Assembly (NCBI GenBank): GCA_963513935.1
Contig: OY740765.1
Location: 146,757,618 to 146,821,617 of the forward strand
Direction of reading: 5' to 3'
DNA: 64,000 bases
From: Aphrophora alni
Lineage: Eukaryota > Arthropoda > Insecta > Hemiptera > Aphrophoridae
Shown here: positions 11,801 through 25,158 of the stretch, one piece after another
How the letters are laid out: each line of letters begins with the position of its first letter
Position numbering within the stretch: the stretch's first letter is position 1
Notes under the pieces: generated by a model
What the model saw: only the letters and a program-made list of their open reading frames with translations
The model's database searches: none
Told to the model about the DNA's origin: nothing
Made by a program: the position numbers and the translations under genes

Positions 11801-14800
11801 TGTGTGTCGGTTTCTTTTGAGACGCGGTTAAATGTGTTAAAAAGACTTGACAGAGGGGAATCTGTAAAAAAGCTTTGTGACGAGTTTAACGTGGGAAAAG
11901 TACCATCAACGATTCGAGCGATCGAAGTTAATGCCCGTTTTGGGATATTGTAGTAGTTTACCCATCCTACTAAAAATGATTTCAATGATATGTTTCTTCA
12001 AAATATATACTTATTTAATACTTTGGTACACAAATTATTTGTAAATTTGAAATATAATTATCATTATTTTTCTAAACTTAACCAACCCAACTCCACCACC
12101 TAACCAAACCTGCGCACTTGCCTCTTTAGTGAGTAGAGGCACAATCCTGAGGAAACCTAGCTAGATTTACACCTTTTTTCATGTAGTATTGGGTTATATC
12201 CCTCTCTTTCATCTTTCCAATCATGTTTTGACCAACTCTTGTTCTTTTCTGATTCTGACACTATAATGACAAAGAAGTTTTTTGCCTATCTATCTATTAT
12301 ATATATATATATATATATAAATTAATATATATATATATATATATATATAAAAATTAATATATATGCACACTGTAACAATTAGGAATGCATATATTCTGAC
12401 TTTGTGTGCCTTGGAAAAATCCTGATTTACTGAAGTTGATCAAAAAAGGTTGTACATCACTGAATTAGACTTAGAAGTTTGTAAAATGTTTATGCACCAT
12501 TTAAGTGCTTTGAGCTCCCAAGATAAGACTAGCATAATCATTGTATTACCTTGTATGCGTGTTCTTCTACCATTCTCTGAGAAGCTATTCTAAGTTCATG
12601 TGTCTTTGCATTGTATCTCCTTCTTAACTCGTCTCTATCTTGTTGTAACTGTTAAAGAAAAAACAAGTAGACTAATTAATAATTTAAACTGAAAGAAAGT
12701 TGTTATTGAACATTTATTCGGACATTTGTCATCCTTTATGTATATAAAAAGTAACACATTATTTCGAGAGTATGGATTAACTCTCGTTATCCAAGTGATA
12801 AACATGATAAAGGTCAACATAGCTTAGTATCCTAGGGGCATGTTAGAAATTAAAACTAAAATTAATAACTTAAGATACAAACCCTGAGCTAAAACTAGAC
12901 CTAAGCATCCAAAATAACTCATAAAATATAATCAGGAAAAAGCACAAGTCAAGAAACAATATACTAACTAAGAATTACAAACACAGAGTCTACCTTAGAT
13001 CATACTTGGTCAACTAACTAAAGGGGTTCAGTACCAACGAGTGTTTACCTAATGGTTTTATCAAGGTGAACAACCTTTTGTCCAATCTCTCAGGAGTTTT
13101 GTACTTAGAGTAAAGAATAAGGGATGAATGGTTATAAGTTATTTATGTACCTGATCATTAAATTTATATCTAAGAAGAAGTCCTAAAGCATATGGTAATT
13201 TGAGGCTCAATAGGCGAGTTAAAACTGTTGTAGTTTGCTGGGTAGAAGGTACAGAATGCATTAAAGTCCACTCAATAGACACCAGAGTATAAACAATCAT
13301 TATGACAAAACACAAAAAGTTAGGTAATTACTTGGCTTGCAACCTACTAACAAACCACAAATGATGTAATAATATACAAATAACTGAAGGTTATTTTATT
13401 GAATTTATTACTTTACTAATTTATTTTTAAAAGAAAAGAATGAAATTATTTTTATTAAAGTTTTTATTAAAAGTTTGCTCAGCTAAGCGCGCCAGGAAGC
13501 TTTTGCTTACCAATTTAGAAAATGAATTTAAATATTTTAATTGAATTTATGAATTTAATTATATTTATCTCAGGGTGTAGGCTCTTTTTAAGGGTACTTA
13601 CAGTGATTTCTGGTTGAGAATGAGAAACGCTTGAAACTTAAATTTTAACATGAATTTATTAAAGTAAAATTAATACATGGCATTTGTTATCACAAAAATA
13701 TCAAACAAATCAACTAAGACTAACATCCTATCCAGATTAAGTTTTTTTTATTGCCTTAGAAGAAGGACTATTTTTAGAAAACTTGAATTTAACTTTATGT
13801 CGCAACTAGAAAAAATATTTAAGAATTAAAACAGATTAAAATATCTGTTACTTAATATTGAATTTATTCTTACATTAAAAAAAAAAAAAGAATATGTCAA
13901 TAGACATCTATTATTTATTCATTTAGAAAACGTAATTATTAAAGTATCAAATTATAAATTTTAGAACATAAAACATTTTAAATTTCACATAATACATAAA
14001 TTAAGTTCTTTGTGTTGAATAACACATTTTTACCAGACCGTTGACGCAAAACCCTTTGTGCCGTAGTAGTGTCTGAAACGTGGCTTCAATGATAAGTCCT
14101 TTGTGCAGTCCGCGTAGAACTAGGTTGATTGAAATTGCTCCAATCACACTTTGCATTTTTGTTTTACGAATGTCTTTCAGCGTAATTAGTTCATTTTCTA
14201 CATTTTGTAAATGTTCATCATTCGACCATTATAATATTGCGCGCGCGACCGTCTATTGTCCTATTTTGCAACACGCTATTTTTTAAGAAACACTTTGTCT
14301 GTTCAAATCAGTCTAATCATTTTAACACACTCGAATATACTGTTCAAATTACACTGCGTTTAGATTAGCTCAGTACAAGTTATTGTCTTGAAACTTCAAA
14401 ATCGAATCAAACTATACACTACATTTTTCTGTCCAACTCTGACTTACGACTTTTACGAAACACACCTTACAGCTCCAACCGCTGCCTTAAGACTCTTTAA
14501 AATACATCTTACACATTCAACCGCTGAACTAAGACTCAAAATAAAACATATTACATTTTTATTAAAACACCTCTATACAAACTATTAGAGGTCTGACCAC
14601 ATCAGGTCCCAAACTAAGACTGAAGAAAACGCATGGTGAATTTCTATATCCGGTTGGTACAGGGGTTACAGATTTTTCCACACGGACTCAAATCTCGCTG
14701 TGTTTGCATTAATTACAACTCACATCTCGTCACGCACATTATTCAAATATATTCCCTTGACAACAAGTCTTTTGTATATATTTTTTATAACACACAACCT

Positions 14801-17152
14801 ATTTAATTTATTTATTAATTACAGCTAATATTTATACACATTGTTATTTACTTTAGTTTGGAAATCTAGTTAATTTAATTTCCCTTACTTTAAATTATTA
14901 TTACAAGTCATGTTTTCGACTCATTTTACCCCCTCCCAAATTAATTTTAAACGATTCCCAGTTACTTTTACTATTCAATTTAAATTAACACTTTTTTGGT
15001 ATTACAATGACCAACAGTATATAAGCCAAGGTTGGTAGAAAACTTCAGTCAGATGCAGAAAGGAGGTATCGACGGTCAGATATCGGTGATTTGAGTTTGC
15101 ATAAGGTTGCCGGGAGGACCAGTGAGAGACTCTGCCAGAACGTGACCAGGTTGCTGTCAAGGGATAAAATCTCTAATTGAGGAGAATTCGATACAAGGAA
15201 TCAATACGGACACGGAGTAACGAGAAGTCGCCAATAGGAAGGTGAGCAAACTTCCTGTACAAAGAAATTCAGTAAATTCTTGGAATTCTTATTTAAATAT
15301 ATATTCTGTCATAATAATTGGGATTGCTCTGGAACAAAAGCTTAGAATATTTAACTAATAAATTAGTTAGATTTTGTATGGACAGGAGACAGGCTTACCT
15401 TGGAAAGTCGTCCTTGGTATTACCTAATAGTACACAAGTAAGAAAACACACAAAAAAACAACAAAAAAACACTAAAGTTTTGAAATATTTCGTAAACACT
15501 GTTCACATTCTTAACTCTACCGATTGAGAATGTGAACAGAGTTTACGATATATTTCAAAACTTTAGTGTTTTTTTTTTTGTGTGTGTTTTCTTACTTGTG
15601 TACTATTAGGTAATACCAAGGACCACTTTCAAGGTAAGCCTGTCTCCTGTCCATACAAAATCTAACCAATCTAATAGGCTATGTGCCCTATTAAATCCTA
15701 ACCTATAACTAATAACTTAGTTTGGTATTAAATGTCAATATCTATATGTATTAGAATAATTAATAGTAATAAAGAAAGAAATTGTCAATACAAACATTTT
15801 TAGCACTGAATCACTGATTCCCTAAATAATTTTTATTTCACTATAAACCAACTCCAAGAACCCCCTTTGATTCCTAACACTAACCTAACCTGACAGATAT
15901 CTGATACAAGTTTTTGTTTGTTTTGTACTCACACACTAAAAAATATCAGCAAGGAAGTTCAAGTGTCGTTTTACATGACCAACATAGATAATAATTCTTG
16001 GGGTAACACTGTTATATTGAACTCTTTTATTGGAATAAAACTCTGTAATCCTGATGTTTGATCTATCAAATTAAACTTAATAATGATTAATTGGTTTATT
16101 TCATATATGACCCACTCTTAGTGATATCTGTACTTTATTTTATATCTGATTAGCCCGCAATGAAATCAGGCTTTGTATGTACAGTAGAACTTGGATAATT
16201 CTAAGTTGAAGGGACCAATGAAAAAATTCTAATTATAAAAGTTACAATATTTTTCATGCTTTAGGCTCTTAAGAAGCTTGAAATAATAATTACAGTATAT
16301 ATGGTTATTGTATAAGCTTTATTTTCACAAATCAAAAGTTAATGAAGCTTATTCATTGTTGATAGCCTTAGAACTACATATATTTTATATATATTATTTA
16401 TTTTCTGTCAAATGTAGTCTGTATTTGTATTTTACTTTTTATGTGGCTACATGTTTCACTGCCACAGGCAGCATCATCAGGCCAGCTTCTATGTCCACTC
16501 AAACACTTATATATACACAACACTTATTGTAACACATATTTTCATACATTTTTCGTACACGACACATAAATAAATAAATTTGTTCAACATTGCTACACTT
16601 GAGAGGTACCTCATTCTGGTGTATTTCCTCTAAGACTGATTTGGAAAGATAAAGATGCAGCTCTGTTCAATGCTTATCAGATTGTACCTTGTGCCCTACT
16701 AGATTTTTTTATGTCTCCTTGATTTTATGTTGTTGGCAAAATATTAGATCGTAAAGGCAATTGGAAACAAAATTCAATTTTTCATTTAAAATTTTTTCTG
16801 GATTGCTTTTGTGGTGTTTATAAATCTCATATTCTAATATGAGAAAGAATATTAGAGAAAGTTTTGAATTAATTGTATCAAGTAAAAAATTAATTGTAAC
16901 CAAATAAAATTAGGTTAAGGAATGAGTGCAGAGTGAATGAAGTAGAGTTAATAAAATTAGGTTAGTAAATGTAATTGTTTTTCAAAAATCAAAATATTAT
17001 ATTAAATAATTATTTGAAAGGTAAAGCGTTGTGTTTTATTTAAATAGGAGCTGAGTAAAAGCTATTAGTTAAATTGAAGAGTTCTGTTATGTCATATTTG
17101 TCACCCAAACGTAGGGGCTAGTAATAGTTAAATTGGCAAATAACTGTTATGT

Positions 17153-17204
<52 letters not shown>

Positions 17205-20200
17205 TTCATTATAATAAATGGTATATAATATATTCATTTATAACAAATGGTGGATTGGCTTTATCTAGAGAAATTTCATTTGAATATAAAAATAAATGGT
17301 AGAGCATCTAACCCTTAACTCATACCTACACAGAAAAGAAAATTTTATGAAAATGGGAACAGGAGTTCTTAAGTTATAAGCTGATAGACAGTCAAGCCTT
17401 TATGTTTTAGGTTTGGTTATCAAATTTTTTGTCTAGTTATAACTTAATTAATCTTTATCGTAGAAAGATCACATGAGTATTTTTGCATGCTAATTTTAAC
17501 ATGATAGCTGCCACATTGGCCCGATACTATCTATATTTACCAAACATCACATCTGTCTTATTAGCATCACTGTTGCTTAGCAATGACTTATTGATTTGTC
17601 TGCTACATCTCATGTTACCAGCAATTTTGTGAACTATTTCGAAGCTATTATTTTTGTGTTACTCATAGAACATTTAACAGTACTATCTGTATCACTTAGA
17701 TAAAGCAGATTTATTTTTCCATTGCTTCCTACTGAGGTAAACTGTCAGACCCTTAGGACCGACAGGTTATGACTTATTATTGGTTTCATTTTGTTTTTTA
17801 ATTAATTAATTATTTACTATTTTAAAATGTTTAATTGATTATTAGTTGCATTTTGTACTAAAAGTATGTTTTTGTCTAAGTAAAATACACAATGTCAAAT
17901 AAAGATCAATATGAATGTACAAGCTAAAAAATTAGTTTGGAATTTAGTTTTCAATATAAGTTATTTGGATGAATAAAAAATGACTGAGTTATAAACATAA
18001 TAGATAACGTATGCAGATAAATAGTAAATTCAATAGTCTTTTTTACAATTTTATTTTCACATAAGAAAGGCTTGTTAGGACATTTGTTACAATAAGTTGC
18101 GACTTTCATCATATTTCTTGCATCCATCTTCCTGCAACACTCTCTTATAGCACATTTTACAAACTTTCCTTGTTTTCCATCTATTATTAGCCTCATCAGC
18201 ATAAAGAGGGGTAGATGATAGGTAATGGTGTCCAGTTCTGTTACAGGTGAAATTATCTCATCTTTTAGCCACATTAGACAAGTAGTAAGCTGCTCTTTGA
18301 ATACAGTGATAGAAGTCATGTTTTTTCTCTGTTAATTAGTGGGAGTATTTAAGAAATAGGCATTGTAGGCAAACTACTGCTTACCAAAAAGGAGTTCTAC
18401 CACTATTTTAAGGTACCATCTCATTGTTTTACGCACCCCCATGCTATAAGAGGACATCTGGTTCTTAACATCTATAACTATTTTTGATTTATTATATTCT
18501 ATAACAACTAATGGTTTTAGAAGGAACATATTGTTTGTGTCCATTTTGCTGGTTTCAATAAAATCAAATTTATGTATAGTTGACAACATGGCATGGTGTT
18601 AACCTCAAAACCAAATAAATATTCTATTAAGAACCATGTTGGATTTATCAGCCAGCCAGGATTAATTTTAGTATTCTTTCCCCCCCCCCCCTCCAAAAAA
18701 AAGACATGTCAGACCAATTGGGTCGACATTTTTAAATTGTTTATTTCCCCATATTTATGCATAATTTGGCATAATGCATTTTATAATGTCAGAAAATTCA
18801 TTTTGATATTAAAAAAATGTTCTTAAAACAACTTGGCAATCTAGCATTAAAATAGAAAATTTGCCCTTGGCAGCTAATGTGTTAAAGCTACATAAAATGA
18901 GCTAGCACACAATTTTATAGCAAAACGGAAGCAAAGTTATCAATGAAACACAAAGTGGTCACCTTTTGAAATCTACTCACTAATTTTAATAAAAATCTCA
19001 CCAGATCATCTTTTAGACAATTATACCAACTATTGTAAATTTGGTGTCAAATGGTATACTCCTTTGTTAGTTATCATGCTTACAGCAAGTGGAGGTTTTG
19101 ATGTTAGTTTTCTCTTTTGCTCTGACAATAAAATTAATAAACTTTTCATCTATAAAATTTTCACAACAAAATTCACAGTTTTTTGGATATTTTTTTTAGA
19201 AATATTAAAAATTAAATTTAAAATTTACTGGAAAGATTATTTCTATTTGAATGTGATATAATCCTCGAGTAGTCAATTAGGGATCTTGACATCACACTTA
19301 ACCTACAAAATTACAGCCCATCTCTATGTGATTTATTTTCGACAACAAAAGTTTATCATTAAATTTTATGGGAAACATTCAGTTTAATCTCTAAACCTAG
19401 TTTTCCGAGTAGCGGTCTCATGATTTTACCCGGTGTATTTACAGATTGGCGAGCACCTCTTGTATGGCAGTAGTCTGTCAGCTAATGATATTTGACGGCT
19501 ATATTTGAGACTATTTCAAGAAACTAAAATACACAGAACATGTAGAAAAGCTATTTATATCATTAATAAAATATGCCTAAATCCAGTGCATTTTATTAGA
19601 TTCAAATAAATTCTGAAATCAAATGTTTCTTTGCTAATCAACTGTCTCAGCCTCTGCTGTAAGGTGCTAGTTTGCTAAACACAAAGAAGTTTCTGTTTTT
19701 TACACAATATTTTTATAGTATTTTTCTCATAGTATTATTGTTGTGTTTTGGAATGATAAAAGTGAACAGTGTTTAAATTGTGTCAAATTTGTTTTGTCAT
19801 TTTGGAGATATGTTTTGTAGATAAGCTTTTGAAAGATAAGTTAAAGTGTCAGTTCATCGGCTAATAAGCATAGGTTAGTTCTGTGATTACTTTTGTTTAT
19901 AATTCTTTTAATAGTTTTTAAGTAAATTCAATATGTTTTTAGTGGTGGAGTCTTATAATATGTTATAAATAAATATAAATATTTGAGTGAACAGTTGCAA
20001 ACACTTCAAAAAGTACTGCAGCGGGCATTATTCCTTATTAAAAATCTCCAGCATTGAGGGGTTAAATTAGGAATTAACTATTGATGGAATAGGAACTGAA
20101 GTTTACAGCAAATCAATTAAAATTATTTCAAGCAAAATGCTTGTGATACTGGAATGTCTACAACTATGACTTGCAAGAGGATATGCCTATGAACTTACCA

Positions 20201-23200
20201 CAGTCTGGTTAAGACAATAAAAAGGCTTTAAATTCACAAGAACACTCAGTTTTACTAGTGTGTAGTTAAGGATATCAGATGTTAGTTAAACTATCGATTC
20301 TTAACCAGTTGGAGATATGTTAGATGCCTTGTTATAGAAGAATCAAGTGTAACAAGAAGGCTGATGAAGTAGTAAAGAGAGGGGTTCAAACACTATTCAT
20401 AGGCTTCAAACCTGCATAAGTAGAACAGTAGAAAGAATTTTTTGATAAATAAGGTGTGTTCAGAGACTCTTAACTGCTGGAAGAGGTCTCAAGCATAAAG
20501 ATCAATGGGCCAAAACAATCTGTTTAGGTTTATATCTACCTATCTGGAGGTATAACCAGAAAACCAGAATAGGGTCTTGAGACATGCGGTCAGTACATAG
20601 AGACTGCAGAACACATACTTTTGAAGTGCAAGATACTGGAACAAAGCAGATTCCTAATCTTTGGGCTATTTGGTACTCCAAAAGACGAAAATAATTGAGC
20701 AAAGCAGGTTCTAATCCTTGTACAAAAATTAAGCAACTGGATTAATATATTAAAGGCAAAAAAGTATGTTAGGCTGAAACACCCGAAGATAAACCTACTT
20801 TCCAATTAATAATACCAAAAAGTTGTAATTTTTCAAGATGTAATCAAATGGAATGTCCACTCAATATTACAAAAACTGCCTCAACAATAGTTTTGAAATT
20901 ATTCAAAATTACAAATTAATTTCTTAACTGCAAATCCAAAACTGAGAAAATTACAACCAAGTGAATTTTTGGAAACAAATTCTGAGATCACCTTGAGTTC
21001 TTTCTCCTTAAGATTGTGTTCACGCATCCTTAGGTTTTCAGTGGCAGTGCTCAATGTATCCAAAACTGTCTGACTGTTTTCAACATTAAATACTACAGCC
21101 TCTTCCATATGTCGTTTCTTGTCCTCCCAATCGGCAGACACTTTGGCTAAATATTCTCTTTCTTTCCTCATCAGCTGAAAAGCAATATGACACGAGATCA
21201 ACAGCAGTGGCGAATTGGGTCGATACAACAAATGGTCAAATTATAATACATCAACATGAAAGGCATTCATAATAAGCATAACAAAAACAACCAATAAGCT
21301 TATACTTCATTCTGCCGACACTGTTTTACATGATATCAACAAAAATATATTTGTATTTTATGAAAAATTACGGTAAAAATGAATTACTGTATAGAAATGT
21401 CTTTCGTTTTACAAGATTGAGATACTATTTTTTGATTAGAGTGACTGTAGAAAATAAAACAAAGCTAATCATAAATTAAACAAATATAAGTAAAACATGT
21501 TTCCCAATAGATTTAAAAAGTTCAAGCATTATTGGAACAACTTAGGAAAATATTTGATTAAAAAACAAGGTTACTTAAATGTATGGTTACACGGTTACTA
21601 AACTAATACTTGATTTTGATTTATTCCAATATTCAAAAATCTCATCCTGGTCCTTATATACTACTGCCACAAGTTAGTGCAAAACCTGATTAAGTCGAAC
21701 ACGTGATTGAAATTACTACGGTTTTAAAGAATCACCAGTAAAAGTTAAGAAAAGAATACGTAGGGTTGGACTTTGAATAACTGCTACCTCTCTGAAAATT
21801 TTCTTAAGTATTTTTGTACTACCAAGAAACTGATCACAAGCAATACCCATCTTATTCTACTTTTCATCCTACTTGAAAATAACATTTCGTGAAAGATTTC
21901 TTCAGTGCCTATTCACCTTAAATAAATGGCAAAATCTTCTTTACACTTGAGTTACTAATTAACTTTAAATACATATTCTTGCACTGATTAATTGTCCATG
22001 TTGCTTGCTGTTTAACACTGAACACAAACTGAATGACTGGGTCGTTCCATCAAGCAACATATTTCCCTCACCACTGTATCGTGTACATGGGACAGACAGG
22101 ATGCCCGTTCAATATGTGATACAACGAATATATCCAGGCATTAAAACACCCTAAAAAATCCAAGTTCGCAGATCACTTGGTAAATTGTGATCACACATAC
22201 AGCAGTATAGATCACAACATGAAAATATTGCAAAAATATAAAAAAGCCAATTATATGAACCACGTAGAAGATATCACATTAAAAAAAATGGAATAGAATA
22301 CTCAACTGGACTTTTAAATGACAAGAAATTGTTTGATGGAACCCCCACTTACAAACTGATAAGCCAGCTGATAACAATACCGAATTCAGGTGAAACATAG
22401 TCCATTAGTTAACGCCGGCACGAACACATGCATAGTGAACATTATTATTTGAGTGGTATGATGTTGTGTATTGTTTGTTTTTACATGTTGAATGTTTCTA
22501 ATTTGTGACGATGGACGAATAATGCCCAAAACATGTGTTATAAAATAAGACTTTAATTGAAGAAAACTTCAAAGGATTACTGGCGGTAAGTTGACAAAAT
22601 AAACAGTTAATTGATCAAGCATATCCAGTTGCTCTAAATTACCAATTGCAATACAGTCAGCTGCTTGGGTGCGTGAGGACAACACTTGTATTGGAGACTT
22701 GTCCTCGAAACTCATGAAAAAAAGAAGATGTGATGTAGTTAAAAATAGAATCATTAAAAATTATTTACATACATTATGAAGGATAGATACAAATATTCAC
22801 AGATAGTTTGTTAGATTCTTTGTACGGTAAATCAGGCACCACATACTTCGGTCAAGAAACCAAAGAAAAATACTATGGCCCTGTAAATGTAACATCATGC
22901 ATCAATGCAACACACTTAGCAATCAATGCAGCTCTAATTAACTGTCTATATGAAGGGAAAGAAATTTATATCCTAATGGACTCAAATCTGTCTTGTAAGA
23001 TATAAGGCAGTGCACAGTGACTAAATACGAATTCAGGATCATGGAGATTAGGTCACCCACTGCAGTGTAGCGGGAAATAAAGTGTTAGATGTGATAGCAA
23101 AAAGTGCGACTGTAAATTCACCGAACTTATCACAGCAGTATTCACTATTGTTAGGAATAATTGTTAAAATTGTTGTTAGGTAAAATTATAAAAACTATCA

Positions 23201-25127
23201 TATATAATTTTTACTCTAAGTCCCAAGAAAATTCACAGAAGGTTGTGAAATATATCAAAATGTGTCGCAATAGCTGACTCTAGACAATATACCTGGTTCA
23301 ATAAACTAGCAAGGTATATAAACCTATAATGGTCTAAAAAGAAGGTCAGTCATTATTGAAGAAACCGATGGTGACAGCTGGAGGCTCTGCTCATTGATTG
23401 ATCAAGAGCATTGGTCAGAACAGCCAACAGAATTCATTAGAATCAACTTTAAGAATATCACTGTGATAAACATGGTAGTTGATACTTACAGTAATAGAGG
23501 TGAGCAAACCGTCAGTATATTCTTAAATTAATTTAATAAGACATAAAAGAAAGTAGACTCATTTGGATTTTTACTATTACACAATAATTTTTATCTTGCT
23601 CTATCTTGGAACTAATTGATATAGTTTACAATAACAAAGGTTAGATATCAATAATGTATTTCTTAGAATTATACAAAAACTGAACCACTGATTGCTATAA
23701 GTACTTTATTTAACCATAAATCGCTTTATCTTTAATATATACATCTCATTTATAATAAATGGTACAAATTTCATTTGAACACTAAATTATGTCTTAGATA
23801 AAACTAATTCCTAACACTATATTACTACTAAAGAGCTACTAAGGGAGGGCTGGTGAAGGAGTATGTACGAAGATCAAAAGGATAAACTATCGGGCAGGCC
23901 TTGTTCAGCTTCGAACCAAAATCAGTAACTCCAAATATATACAGAGTAGTGTCCCATGCTGTGGTGAAAATGCTTCATATTACAATGAGGCGATATCTTC
24001 AACGCTTTCGTCTATGTGATTAACCACTGTGCAGGGAGATAGAAGGAACGTTTGAGCATATCTTACTCAAGTTTGCAGCATAGGTGTTGAAAAGAATGGT
24101 CAATGAGAGTGGTTTCTTTTGTAAACTCTCAAATAGGAATAATTGCTTAGAATGATGGTTTTTAATGGACATCGAGTTATTGGCCGATGCTGGCAGTAAG
24201 AATTTAGAAAGTTGTCAAGAGTGTCACTTGTGTGGCAAATTATTTTTCAATTGCACAATTAGTGCCATCATTTACAGGGCAAGAGGCCTTAAGTCATAAT
24301 TTCAAAGCCATATTTTAATAATTTATAAAATTTCTCCAGATGCCTTCTTTACTCCAAACCTTTAAATTCATCTTCTGTAAAATTTAAATACTAGCAAAAA
24401 CAATTTTATAAAAGAATCACTACATATTAATTACAATATTTTACCTCATATTTGAAAACTTCTTGCTGTTTGTCTTTCCAATCTTCCAACTCTTCTACTA
24501 TTTTCAACATCACCTTATCATCTACACATGGTAGAGGTGAAATGGGCCTTTCTGGAAGGGAGGAAACAACAACAAAATATTAGATGTTATACAATTTGTT
24601 TAACAATATGGTTTATATATATTTGGTTTAGTGTCTTTACTTTATGTCTATTGGACTAAGTCACACATGGAAAATCCAATGCCAACAGACTCGAATTTGT
24701 GTGTCTTGGCTGTACTAAGTCGGAGCCATGGTAAGAAAAACATTCCTATGCCAATTACATCACACTGCTACCGAGTTGAAAATTAATAGTTAAAATCAAA
24801 CATCAAAAACTGTCCATTGCAGTTTTATAACGGGTTTCTTTTTGGCACAATGTGTTATTACTGAAAAGTAAAAATATGTTTAAAAAAATTAATGACTTGT
24901 GTAATAATTTAACTTTTACTGTGTTGAAAATGAGTTAAATTTTTTACTTATTTGAATTTACTGAATTTAATTGTTTGTTGGGCACCATTCTGTGAGAAAG
25001 CACAGACACTTAAACTAATTTTCGGGATCATGGATTCTAGGAAAATGTATTTCACAGTAACAAATAAACCACAGATTTGATTAAATCTCAACATTTAATC
25101 TTCATTTTAATACTTATATCTGAAAAG

Positions 25128-25158
<31 letters not shown>

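Noticed and set aside
15353..15679. Fold-back A as a microRNA precursor
   Set aside because: The arms are about 155 bases with near-perfect pairing, far longer than a normal precursor.
17951..18589. Two minus-strand ORFs as a host gene
   Set aside because: They translate to piggyBac transposase C-terminal sequence with a frame break between them, so they are treated as a transposon relic.
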